Shown in pieces: positions 10,655-20,965 of a stretch of 64,000 nucleotides of DNA; the first letter of the stretch is position 1; the number at the start of each line of letters is the position of its first letter. The stretch is from Neopestalotiopsis rosae (lineage: Eukaryota > Ascomycota > Sordariomycetes > Amphisphaeriales > Sporocadaceae). Position numbers and translations under genes: made by a program. The DNA lies in assembly GCA_023078685.1 (NCBI GenBank), contig JALGAS010000008.1, forward strand, positions 186,001-250,000. The letters run 5' to 3'. Below the pieces are notes generated by a model. That model was given only the letters and a program-made list of their open reading frames with translations, ran no database searches and was not told where the DNA came from.

Positions 10655-13600
10655 ATGCTCTCCGCCTTCACAGCTCGGCCGATCATCGAGCTTAAGCAGC
10701 GCGACAAGTCAAAGATCGAGACAATCCTCGCCTACGGTACGTCAATGCCTTCTTGTGCATCTAATTCACCCTGCATGACACCGCTCGTTCGAAGAAGCTG
10801 ACAGTAATCCCAAGGCGATCGGGTCCTCGTCGGTCTCAACACTGGCGCCCTACGAATCTACCGTCTCAACAATATAGCTACAGACTCTGGCAACACCAAT
10901 GGCGGCAACAACGATAACGGCGTCGCGTCTGCGACAGGAAGTCTGCCGAACGATACAGAGCAACCGAAAAGCAAAACTAGCCCCAAGGCAACAGATCTCC
11001 TGCGCGAAGTCGAAAAGTTCTCAACGCGCCCAATAGAACAGCTTGCGAGGATTAAAGAGGCCAACATTATCGTATCACTGTCCGCCTACCACGTCTCCCT
11101 CTACGATCTTTCAAGCTACGAGCTTATTGAAACTCTTTCGCGCACCAAGAATGCAAGCTGCTTTGCTGTAACCAGTAATATCGTCAAGGATGCGGCGACC
11201 GACATTCCTGAGATCATATCCAGGCTGGCTGTAGCTGTCAAGAGGAAACTGCTGTTGTGGAGTTGGCATGCGAGCGAGTTGAGCGACGAGGTCAAGGAGA
11301 TTGTCTTGCCCGAGGCCGTGCGCTCCGTAACATGGGCAACAGCCACCAAGATTGTCTGCGGAATGAACGCGGGATACGTGCTTGTCGACATTGATACCTT
11401 GACCACAATGGAGATCAACGGCTCGGGCGCGGCAGCTGCCGGCGGACAGGGCAGTCGCTTCGGTGCAGCCAGTATGGGGTACATGGGACTTGGTGGCTAC
11501 ATGCCGAAACCCTTAACCGCCAAGTTGGCAGATGGCGAAATGCTCCTGGCAAAGGATGTCAGTTCGCTCTTCATCGACACCGAAGGAAAACCCCTCGACA
11601 AGAAACAGATACCATGGCAGAGTGCTCCAGACAATATTGGCTACAGTTACCCTTATATCTTGGCACTGCAGCCACCATCCAAAGGGTTCCTCGACGTCTG
11701 GAATCCGGACACCTTGAGTTTGATCCAGAACCTCAGCTTACCTGGGGCTGTTGAGATGCACTTTCCACCACCGACCGTCAGCCTAGCTCATGCTGCAAAG
11801 GGCTTTCACATCAGCAGCGATCGAGCGGTGTGGAAGATGGAAGCGACTGACTATGACTCGCAGGTGGCGGACCTTATTGAGCAAAAGAAGTATGATGAGG
11901 CCATTAGTGTACTTGGAATGCTGGAAGATGCTCTGCTAAAGGACAAGGTTGGAACAATGAGAGAGGTGAAGATGCGAAAAGCCGAGTTGCTTTTCCGCTC
12001 GAAAAAGTACAGACAGAGCATGGACTTGTTCAACGAGGACGATGTACATGCGCCTCCCGAGAGAGTGCTCAAGTTGTTTCCACGTTCAATTGCTGGGGAT
12101 TTAGCCGAGGAAGTGGCACATGAAGAAATCCCGTCAGAGCCCGAACAAGGGTCACAGGAGACAGAGCAAGAATCTGCCGACGAAGAAGATAAGGCCAATG
12201 GCGAGAAGTCATCCGAGGACGAGTCTGCAGCACACGCTGCGTCGCCAAAACAAGGTGGTGGTTTCGCGAGATACTGGCCTCTCGGCGGAGGAGCCAAAAA
12301 GGCAGACTCGGATACGGCTTCCATCATGTCGAAAAAGGGGCATGCAGTCGACAAGGACGGCGAGACTGCAAGCATCAAGGGATCGAGACATGTTTCTGAA
12401 ACCATTCCGGCCGCCAGTGCTGTGCTCGAAGGCAAAGACCTGATGCAAGCCGCTGGAGAGCTCAAGTTCTTCCTCAATGGAGCACGTGCTCGACTACAAC
12501 GTGTATTGGATGTGGAGACTGGAAAGCTCAAGCGACAGTCCTCTGGCTTGTCAGGAACCCAATCAACGCAGTCGACGAATGAGGATCATTCAGCGATCAA
12601 TGCCATGAGCGCATCGTTTCTCGTTGATACGTCGAAGCTTGATTCGGATCAAGAACTCGAAGAATCCATCAGAGCGACTTTCACGCTCGTGGACACTAGT
12701 CTGTTCCGCGTATATATGCTATCGCAGCCCAATTTGGCAACCCATTTATTCCGAATCCCAAACTTTTGTGACCCAAAAGTGGTCAACGAGAAGCTGTTGC
12801 AAACTTATCGATATAACGAACTGGTAGAGTTCTTCTACGGCAAGAAGTTGCATAAGGAAGCATTGACCCTACTCAGAAGATTTGGTATTGCCGACGAGGA
12901 ACACAGTCACGAAGAAAAGAAGAGCTTGGTTAGCACTTTGAAGCGAAGACTTGGTACGGGGAACGAAAAGGCCTACGATCATGAGGATGACCACGAGCAC
13001 GCCAGTGAGCATGACCATGCCAATGGCGGCACGGAAGAAATCCCCATCGATTTCAAGCAGGTACCAGATCAGCTTCGCGGCACAAGACGTACCATCGGGT
13101 ACTCACAGGCATTGCCGCCCGATCTGATCGATCTTATACTCGAGTTCTCTGAGTGGGTCCTACGGCGAGACCCAGGCGCTGGTATGGAGATATTCTTGGC
13201 AGATTCTGAGAATGCCGAGACTTTACCCAGAGAGCGCGTCGTGGGATACCTTGCCGCTTTTGATGAGGACCTTGAGCTGAGATATCTGGAACATATTATT
13301 GATGAACTGGACGATGCGACCCCCGAATTTCACAACAGAGTTGTTGAGCTTCGGATAAAGAAGCTTCAAGAGAAGAAGGAAGGCGATGATAGCATCAGCG
13401 AGGCGTCTGCGAAGCTTGTGGAATTCCTCAAGAATAGCGAGCAGTATGGTCCGGGCCCAGCGTACAGACTGATTCCTAGAGATGGTGAGTTTTTTATATT
13501 CCATCGTTAAGAATCATCATGCTAATTGTAATCCAGAACCGCGCTTCTACGAGGCATTAGCAGTCGTTTTTAGCAAGATGCATCAGGACAAACAAGCTCT

Positions 13601-14351
13601 TGAGGTTTATGTCTTCAAGATGAAGGACTACGCCAAGGCTGAGGAGTGAGTCACAATCATGAGGTTGTCTGTGTATCATCGGTTTACTAACTACAACTCC
13701 AGGTATTGCAACCGTGTGCATAAAACACGGCGAAACTCAGCCTCTGGTACGTCGCCAACAGTATCTATATTTGGACGCACCTCCCGGCCCTCTTCATCTC
13801 AGCAACGTCCCAACGACGAGTCAATGGACCAAGACGATCCAGACTCGCATCCCTCAATCTACCACACACTACTAAGTCTGTACCTCACACCACCATCTCC
13901 GCATGAGCCGAATCTGGAGCCTGCTTTGGACCTGCTTTCCAAGCACGGTTCTCGTCTGCCTGCATCGTCGACCATTTCTCTCATTCCAGACGATCTTCCA
14001 GTCAAGGAGTTGGAATCATACTTTGGTAGTCGTATTCGCGCAGCGAACTCAAGACTGGCAGAGAGTAGGATCGTGGAGGGCATGCGTCGGACTCTGCTTG
14101 TTGATACCCAGGCACTTCTCTTGCTCGGCGATGGGATGCCTGGTGGCCAGGGCGGAAGGAACAGAAGAGTCGTTGTGGGAGAAGAGCGCATTTGTGGGGT
14201 GTGCCACAAGCGATTGGGAAACAGTGTTGTTGCTGTCCTGCCCAACAACAGCGTTGTCCACTATGGCTGTCTGAACAAAGGCAGTGGACGGCGACCGACG
14301 AGTACAAGTGGTGGGAGAGTCACGGCTGGCGCCTGGGGTCGAAGTACATAA
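10655..14351 (+). CDS. VPS39: Vps39/Vam6-type HOPS tethering subunit
   Basis: Subunit of the HOPS complex that binds the Rab GTPase Ypt7 and tethers late endosomes, autophagosomes and vacuoles before fusion. Four exons (10655..10736, 10815..13484, 13537..13645, 13703..14351) stay in phase and give 1169 aa. The N-terminal third reads as a CNH-type beta-propeller: a start like MLSAFTARPIIELK, then GDRVLVGLNTGALRIYRL, then VTWATATKIVCGMNAGYVLVD. The middle is a helical clathrin-repeat region interrupted by acidic, serine-rich stretches and, at about residues 746-765, a His/Asp/Glu-rich insert. The C-terminus (about 1117-1143) has a CGVCHKRLG...HYGC zinc-ribbon or RING remnant typical of Vps39. 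Introns 2 and 3 lie close together near the end of the helical region. Identity is strong; the extent of the propeller is inferred. Confidence 0.88.
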
Positions 14352-14783
14352 ACTGCCATGGCGTTCATGAAGGCTCGCTCTTTGGCGTTGCAGCATATAC
14401 ACATAGCATTGGTGTCTTGCGTTTATCCAATTGGTTTCGGGGTGGGAGAGTCGGAAGTTGGAGAAGTCAATTATACCCAGTCGTAGAGAATGAGATTGGC
14501 GCGCAATCCCGTCGTTGCTTCGAATGCCTTTTGATAATGCATGGCTCGTGCCCAAGCTCTCTTCTTTTGATTCGCTCCAACTCTTGAGGGAATTCCGTGG
14601 CGCAGAACACGGCTGTGAAGATGGACCGGCTCTTCAGCTGATAGCCCGAAGATGGGGTACACATACCGAAAGGCATAGCATCACTCCCATGACCACCGCA
14701 ACCTTGATTTAACCTCTTCTGTGCGCTAAGTTGGTGTTCGTCGTTTCGTGCCGGTTCGAGTGATATAGTCAAGGGGGCCCCGA
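14352..14783. other. Short convergent intergenic region
   Basis: It lies between the stop codons of Vps39 (plus) and GON7 (minus), so it should hold both 3' ends. No coding segment is supported. Overlapping open frames on both strands have no family features. Confidence 0.4.
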
Positions 14784-15170
14784 TTAATCCTCTTCGACAA
14801 CCTCTTCTCCATAGTTCTGCTCCTCTGCCTCCTCGTCAATCTCGGTCTTGCCCTTCTTGCGCTTGTTGTTCTTGGTCCCGGCTCCAGCGCCTTCGCCGGC
14901 GGCCAGGGCGGCCTCGGCTTCGCGCCGCTTGTCGTCCTCCATCCGCGATGTCAGGGCCTCATTGATCTGGCCCTGCGTCTGGGTGACGGCGTCGCGGAGG
15001 GCGCGGAGATATGCGCTCGGCGGCTGTGTCGTCGACGAAGAGGGCGACGGCGACGGAATGGCCGGGAGCGTCTGCGTCAGTGTAAAGGGCTCTGCCGGCA
15101 GGGTTGTCGAGGCGTTTGTATATTGTGCTTGAAAGGCGGGCGCCGGCTTGGTCTCGTCTGTGCTAGTCAT
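14784..15170 (-). CDS. GON7: EKC/KEOPS complex subunit GON7
   Basis: Small acidic subunit (128 aa, single exon) of the KEOPS/EKC complex, which makes the t6A37 modification of ANN-decoding tRNAs and affects telomeres and transcription. I recognise the fungal Gon7 pattern: an N-terminal AQYTNAST segment, a PFTLTQTLP motif, then a helix, YLRALRDAVTQTQGQINEALTSRMEDDKR broken here into overlapping parts (YLRALRDAVTQTQ and INEALTSRMEDDK). The tail is disordered, with a KNNKRKKGK basic patch and an acidic end (EEVVEED). The frame is open for 50 codons upstream, but the ATG at 15170 starts the conserved part and the length fits the family. Assignment rests on pattern recognition of a poorly conserved family. 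Confidence 0.75.
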   Translation of the reverse strand: MTSTDETKPAPAFQAQYTNASTTLPAEPFTLTQTLPAIPSPSPSSSTTQPPSAYLRALRDAVTQTQGQINEALTSRMEDDKRREAEAALAAGEGAGAGTKNNKRKKGKTEIDEEAEEQNYGEEVVEED

Positions 15171-15690
15171 GATGAACAAGGCTATGGGTTTGCTTATTCT
15201 CCCGCAAATCGTCGTTGGATGGAGGCCCGGGATCTCTTTCGGTGAGACGTAAGAAGGATCGTGATGATTCGAGGAGAGTGGTAGAGTAGAATTACTGCCG
15301 CCAGCACTTGGTCCTGTCAATCATGGTAATTTTTATCTTATCGTTATGGTGGGGTGAATGCGGGGTCGTGTCGTCGCTGGCGAGTATCATATGTCCTTGG
15401 TGCACTGTATGATGATCTACCAGCTTTACATCATTCAGGTCCCGTATTGGCTATGGAAGATTACAAATGTATACGAATTCCACGTTACCGAGTAGGGAGG
15501 CACATGTAGGGGCTTAAGACTCTCGCCCTATAGATACTTCCAACTTAGCGGTGCAAATTCAACATTCTCTCACTACTCTTGAGTCTTGAATAGCTCACTA
15601 TCGCCCATTTATCTTATTACCGGCACCACAATTCTAGTACAGGCCGTACCTCTCCTGTAGCCATGGTCACAGAATCCAATACTCTTCAGA
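15171..15690. other. Intergenic, no gene seen
   Basis: Promoter side of GON7 and 3' side of the methyltransferase gene, both on the minus strand. No additional coding or RNA feature is supported. Confidence 0.4.
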
Positions 15691-17964
15691 TTATGGCGCC
15701 GAATCTTCATGCTGTTCTTCGAAGATCTCTCCATCGTCGTCGGAAATCCAGATTGGACTCCTGCTCATGCAAATATTTGGCGACTTGGTCAAGTCCACAA
15801 TACTCTGGTGCCGCGGCTCTACCAGCTGGTTAGCATCGACACAAGATACAGGACAGTCAATCTCCATCAGATCACTTGCAGCACTGATTTTTCTCTGTTT
15901 GGCGGTCTGACCCAGGTACTCGAGATCATCGTCAACATCTGACTCAACAACCTCATACTCGGGCTCCTCTTCAAGCATGCTTAGCTCGTCTACTGGCATC
16001 ACACGATCCTCGTCCTCGAGCCATTCCCGTAAATGGCTATACAATACTCGGACAACACGAGCAGGAAAAGCGTTTCCAATTTGCCTCTTGACGTTTTGCG
16101 GATGGAATTCAAATCGAGCTGGGAAGCCGTTCATGGTTGCAAGTTCTCGATTTGTAAAGTCTCGCCTCCCACTATAATGGTAATTACCAAATCCGCCATG
16201 TGTCGTGATGCAACGAGCGAGAGGGATGTTCGGATTCCATGGCTCTTTGAATCGTACATGCTTCTTTTCATGCATGGTGGCATCGGGCGGGATCAGCTTC
16301 ATGGCATCCATGACCGTTGTGAAAGGTTTCAGACGGCTGTTAGGCCGCGGGTCCTTTGCATGAGTGCTCTCTGGAAACGTCGGCAACCTTTCACCGGGAC
16401 AAGCGCCGATCATGATCAAGCGACTTCGCCTGGACGATAGGCCCCATTCCAGGAGGTCGACGACCCTCCAGCGTACCGAGTAGCCGTACTGCGTAAACCC
16501 GTGCAAAAGGGCATTGAAGTAGTGCTCGAAGCGGGGATGAAGGATGCCAAACGTCTGCTCCAACGTAAAGATGCGCGGCTTGAGCTTCTTGATGAGCTCA
16601 CGACAGGAGAAGAGCACGGCAATGTTGGCCTCGTCGTTTACTCCAGCTACCGTGTGGGCGGGAGACCAGAACTGGCACGGAGGAGACAAGTGCAATACAT
16701 CGACATAGTCCCTATTGCCGCCCCATCTGAGATCCTCCCTGATAAATTTCCATATGTCTTCCTGGCAGAGTTCAGTCTCGGGGAAGTTGTGGCGATGAGT
16801 GGCACACGCGTGAGGAGCATTGTCACAAGCAACACGAATATGCAAGCCAGCTTGTCTTGCGCCGAGGGATGTGCCGCCAGCACCACAAAACATATCGCCC
16901 ATGGTATATCGCTGACCATGTTCCTGACTGATCCATGTTGCTTCCGCCTTTTCATCCAAATCCAAATCCAAATCTTGGACGGCCTCCAGATCCTTGCAAG
17001 TATTGACATTGTATGAGCCACCGCGGACCTTGTTTCCCCTCCACCGATTCAGGCGTTTTGCATCGCTGACTCGCAAATGGGCCTCCGATATGTCCTTAGC
17101 TCTCAAGTGTGCAAGGACGTAGTGATATGGCGACTGCGGTGCTTTCCTGGCGGCTGTGCTCTTGTACAAGAGAAGATACTTCCAGCGACATGCTAGCGGA
17201 GCATTATTTTCAATATATTCTACGGAGTGGAATACTCCCGCGAATCTGTTTGTTGGAAAGTCCTCATTGGTCACATGCAACTGCCTCCTTCGAATGACAT
17301 CTGTTACGGGCACATCCACCGCCGCCTGTACCTCGTCAGGACGAGAGTCATCTTCATCAACTTGAAGAACGAAGCAAACTTCATTCCGATATCGCGGTAG
17401 CTGACCTCTCAGAAATCTCGTGCGTGTCAAGGGAAGTCCACGCAGCACGGCGCCATTGGGTGTGTCGATAATGTATTGGATCAAGAGAAACGAAGCGTGG
17501 AAGAGGCCCGAAACCTCGCTTATCTCGACTACCATGCCTGGCTTCAACGCCACGTGGTCAGGGCCGTGATGTAGTACTTGCAGTTGATCAGCTTGTGCAG
17601 GTGTGACATTGCGAGCTGAAGGAGTAGTATCTCTGCTACTAGCTCGATTGTTTTCTCGGTGAACCGCCTGGTCTTCTTCAGTCAGGTCAATGACTGTTTG
17701 AATTCCGGGTAAGAGCTCCTTCTCGGCCAATTCCTCGTCGGATGCAGGGGAGCATTCTCTCTTGACATTCTCTAGCGTGTCATCTTGATCGCTCTCGCGC
17801 GATACCGGAGGTCCATCGAGACGAGCATGCTGAGCCAAATTTGCTTCGAAATTGGCCTGAAGCTCGTCGACAGCAGCCTCCTCGTCCATTAATGGGACTG
17901 GGGCAGGCTGCGGAGTCGTTTCTCGTTCGTCCATATCGATCAAGCACACTGATGGCTGTTTCAA
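15691..17964 (-). CDS. RID/Masc1-type C5-cytosine DNA methyltransferase
   Basis: Single-exon protein of 757 aa; an alternative start at residue 11 (17934) is possible. It belongs to the fungal clade of Neurospora RID and Ascobolus Masc1, required for repeat-induced point mutation (RIP) or premeiotic methylation of duplicated DNA. Visible parts are a BAH-like region at about 140-205, motif I FCGAGG (359-364), motif IV SPPCQFWSPAHT with the catalytic Cys at 430, EQT (469-471) where other DNMTs have ENV, SSRRSR (510-515) for motif VIII and RQIGNAFP (627-634) for motif X. The EQT form and PPCQxWSPAHT are characteristic of this clade. Near the N-terminus VIDLTEED (91-98), and near the C-terminus IVDLT (722-726) and IWISDDD (738-744), look like SUMO-interacting motifs. 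The catalytic core appears intact, so RIP or related silencing is possible in this species. Confidence 0.9.
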   Translation of the reverse strand: MKQPSVCLIDMDERETTPQPAPVPLMDEEAAVDELQANFEANLAQHARLDGPPVSRESDQDDTLENVKRECSPASDEELAEKELLPGIQTVIDLTEEDQAVHRENNRASSRDTTPSARNVTPAQADQLQVLHHGPDHVALKPGMVVEISEVSGLFHASFLLIQYIIDTPNGAVLRGLPLTRTRFLRGQLPRYRNEVCFVLQVDEDDSRPDEVQAAVDVPVTDVIRRRQLHVTNEDFPTNRFAGVFHSVEYIENNAPLACRWKYLLLYKSTAARKAPQSPYHYVLAHLRAKDISEAHLRVSDAKRLNRWRGNKVRGGSYNVNTCKDLEAVQDLDLDLDEKAEATWISQEHGQRYTMGDMFCGAGGTSLGARQAGLHIRVACDNAPHACATHRHNFPETELCQEDIWKFIREDLRWGGNRDYVDVLHLSPPCQFWSPAHTVAGVNDEANIAVLFSCRELIKKLKPRIFTLEQTFGILHPRFEHYFNALLHGFTQYGYSVRWRVVDLLEWGLSSRRSRLIMIGACPGERLPTFPESTHAKDPRPNSRLKPFTTVMDAMKLIPPDATMHEKKHVRFKEPWNPNIPLARCITTHGGFGNYHYSGRRDFTNRELATMNGFPARFEFHPQNVKRQIGNAFPARVVRVLYSHLREWLEDEDRVMPVDELSMLEEEPEYEVVESDVDDDLEYLGQTAKQRKISAASDLMEIDCPVSCVDANQLVEPRHQSIVDLTKSPNICMSRSPIWISDDDGEIFEEQHEDSAP

Positions 17965-19250
17965 CGTCGGCGGATATTGTATCTAGTCGGCGCCCTTATG
18001 TTTTGGTGGCGTGCAAATTGATCGAGCCTATCATTTTGACATGACGCGCTCAAAAGTTTTGGATCGATTTTCGTTTTCTTTCATAAAAACAGGAGAAGCT
18101 TATGCCTACGCACGGCGCTTCTCCTGGAACAATGATTTGATTGAACCTTCATGGGACCGGTTGAATCTACTTTGACTCACCAGAGAAAAAGCACCTTTGC
18201 AATTTCAGACAACATTTATCCGACTACTTCACAGGTAACTAAAGGGTTCTTTCAGTAGACCTTGACTTATTTTGTTTCATAACAGCGAATTTGTGCACAG
18301 GACAAGCCAAAAAACAGGCAATGAGGCGTGGACAAAGCTTGAAGTCGCTCTGTAAACGCTTACCAAAGAAAACAAAGATATGGAATGCTCTTGATATTGT
18401 CTTGAAGAACTTCTGGTCTGGCTGAAATATCGGAGTGTTGGGTAGGTGTCACAAAGTAGGAAATTGAGTCAATGACGAGACAAGGCAGATGACTCTCACC
18501 TACATATGCATCTCTCTACCTGACCATTGTAGGTACGCATTTCAATTAGGTCACCAGGACCGAGCTCCACGAAATTGAAATCGCAAAAGCCCTCGCTTGG
18601 ACAGAATAACAAAGTTGGATTTAAGCATAAGTGAAACCACGTGAGTATATTCCCCATTGAAGACGGTGGTATAGGTCCGCCGAGCCGAACCGAGACTATG
18701 ATTTCTGCCCAATAGCACCACTGCATTGCACATTTGATGGGATGGAACAGGTGAGGAAAGTTGCAAACGAAGAAGCTTTGTTTGCCCGCTCCTGTTTATA
18801 GTGCCAAGAGTTATATGGCTGAACCCCTTATGGAGTGGCAACCCAGTCCGACCTTTGTCTCCAACACCTTGAGTACCGATAAGCGCCTTGGCGAACAGCG
18901 ATGCGCCCCACGAGTGCAACATGAAAAGACTTGGCTGCGGACGCTTTCGCTGCGGAGGGCAGCTCGTAAGAGCAACCCAAGGCGATTCTAGAAGGCCATA
19001 TACACCAAATGGCGACCGCCGCGCTTGGCGGCTCTGTGCATTACGATTGCCGGTGGAAAACGCCATAGGTCACGACCGTCACGAAAATGCCATGTAGGAA
19101 CTTGGTTGAGAGCCTTGTGTGCGTGCCCTTCAAAAGGGGCATTTCCTCGCCCCCATCATATACTACGAGATGAGACACCAAGTTCTGTGTGAACCAAGCT
19201 GATATCGCTCATACTTCTGTCTCTTCTGGTCTGACAAAGAAAACGACACT
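17965..19250. other. Intergenic, divergent promoters
   Basis: This lies between the methyltransferase (minus) and the aminopeptidase (plus), so both promoters should be here. A minus-strand open frame at 18551..19066 (171 codons) has no recognisable features and is probably accidental. No RNA gene was recognised. Confidence 0.4.
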
Positions 19251-20639
19251 ATGGTCCGTCTTGCTCTGTTTGGAGCCGTTGCGCTCAATGTCTCCACTGT
19301 CCTCGGCGCCGTGGCCAACTCATCGCCGGACAGGCGCGCCGAGGGCCTCCGTCTCGTCAAGGCATCCGATGAAGATCCCGGTACATGGATGACCGAGGAA
19401 GAGAAGTATGAGAGGTTCACCTACAAGGGATTGGGGTTTGTTGATATTACGGACACCATGGTAGGTCTCCTCGATTTGTACTTGTCATGACACGGTCATG
19501 CTAATATGATGTTACTGTTTCCAGGAATTGGAGGCAATTCGCATCAACAGAGCGATGAACATTGCCGAGGTGCAGGCGGCTGCCTTCCCAACAACCCCCA
19601 GCCACCAGACCGAGGCAAACGCTCTGATTGCCAACGTTCAGCAAACCACCTTGTCCTCATGGCTGACATCCATGGCGGCGTTTTACAACCGCTATTACAA
19701 GGGATCCTACGCGGCCACCAGCGCCGCGTGGATGTACAATACGGTCGTCGACGTGGCTTCTGCCAACTCGGCCATCACGGTCAAGCAGTTCACGCACTCG
19801 TATAACCAGCCCAGCGTCATCGCCGCCATCCCCGGAAACTCCACCGATGTCGTGGTCGTCTCGGCGCACTACGACAGCATCGGCAGCCCGGCCAACGGCA
19901 GGGCACCCGGCGCCGATGACAATGCGTCGGGCATCATTGTCATCCTCGAAGCCTTGAGGGTTCTTGCCGAGGCCGGCTACAAGGGCGGCAACACTCTGGA
20001 GTTCCATTTTTACTCTGGTGAGTTCATGATTCAGAATGCAGACGCAAGGATGGAACCGATTTTGTTCTGTAAGCACGTATACTAATGTGTGGCTCTCATA
20101 TGTAGGCGAGGAGGGTGGATGCCTCGGCTCTCGCGATATTATGCAGTCGTACAAGACCTCGGGCGTCAATGTCCTGGCCGTCATGAACCAGGACATGACC
20201 GGCTACTCGCCCAACAATGTCATTGCCGTCTACACAGACTACGTGGACACAAGCCTCACCAACTTTTTGAAGAAGCTTGTGCCCGTGTATAGCGACCTGC
20301 CCCTGTCTACCGATACCTGCGGCTACGCATGCAGTGACCAGTAAGTATCCTTATGGAAAAAGGAAATGACAATATCATGTTGCGTGATCCTTTTAACTGA
20401 TCATCTTGTGCAGCGCCTCTGCTCGAGATGCCGGATTCCCTGCCGCCTATGTTTGCGACGAGAACATGGAGGACTCGAGCCCTTATATCCACTCATCCCA
20501 GGACACTGTCGCCACAGTCAGCATCCCGCACGTCTTCCAGCACGCCAAGGTAAGTCGTCCAGAGTTTCGCGTCAAAGATCGTGGCTAATATTGAAACCAG
20601 TACACTGTCGGCTTCCTCATCGAGGCCTCATACTTTTAA
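19251..20639 (+). CDS. Secreted leucine aminopeptidase, peptidase family M28E
   Basis: Extracellular di-zinc exopeptidase that removes N-terminal residues from peptides. Five exons, 19251..19460, 19525..20017, 20106..20340, 20414..20549 and 20601..20639, keep phase and encode 370 aa. Residues 1-20 are a signal peptide (MVRLALFGAVALNVSTVLGA), followed by a propeptide. Metal and catalytic residues of the Aeromonas/Aspergillus aminopeptidase type are all present: H185 in SAHYDSIG, D201 in GADDNASG, E236 and E237 in GEEGG (base and ligand), D264 in MNQDMTGY and H339 in YIHSSQDT. C306 and C310 probably form the conserved disulfide. The protein ends with the short exon YTVGFLIEASYF. It is convergent with the FAD oxidase gene, with 326 nt between stop codons. 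It is probably used for protein nutrition on the host or substrate. Confidence 0.92.
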
Positions 20640-20965
20640 GTTGGGCTAGTTTGTAATTGGTATTGTTGTATGTTGACGGATACTGTAGCAATAAAAGCAA
20701 TGTACACTGGCGGCCTTGAGATTATATTTTGACTGTGACTTGCAAAGTAGCATGTTGCCCTTCCGTTAGTGTCTAAAGGATGTTTGTCATATCTTCTCAT
20801 TGATATTATGATTGTAAAAAGGGAATTGCATGCAAATGACTGAAAATTACAAGTCATGTCTGCGATATGGCTCGGCATTTACACATCAATAAACCAAAGT
20901 TTCAGCATCCACCTATCCCAAACGAGAAATTTCCATCACTCAAAACTCCAAATATTATATCGAAC
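20640..20965. other. Convergent 3' region of aminopeptidase and FAD oxidase
   Basis: Holds the 3' ends of both convergent genes. It contains an AATAAA at 20690-20695 and further AT-rich tracts (TGTATG, AATATTAT). No coding sequence is supported. Confidence 0.4.
20690..20695 (+). terminator. AATAAA polyadenylation-type signal
   Basis: AATAAA is placed 50 nt after the aminopeptidase stop codon and preceded by TTGTATG, an arrangement normal for fungal 3'-end formation. The assignment is by position and motif only. Confidence 0.4.

Noticed and set aside
11851..12531. 226-codon antisense frame inside Vps39
   Set aside because: It is Ser-rich and complementary to the acidic, serine-rich coding stretch of Vps39, a usual shadow of biased codons.
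18551..19066. 171-codon open frame on the minus strand
   Set aside because: Lies in the shared promoter of two divergent genes. No domain and no helpful splice sites.
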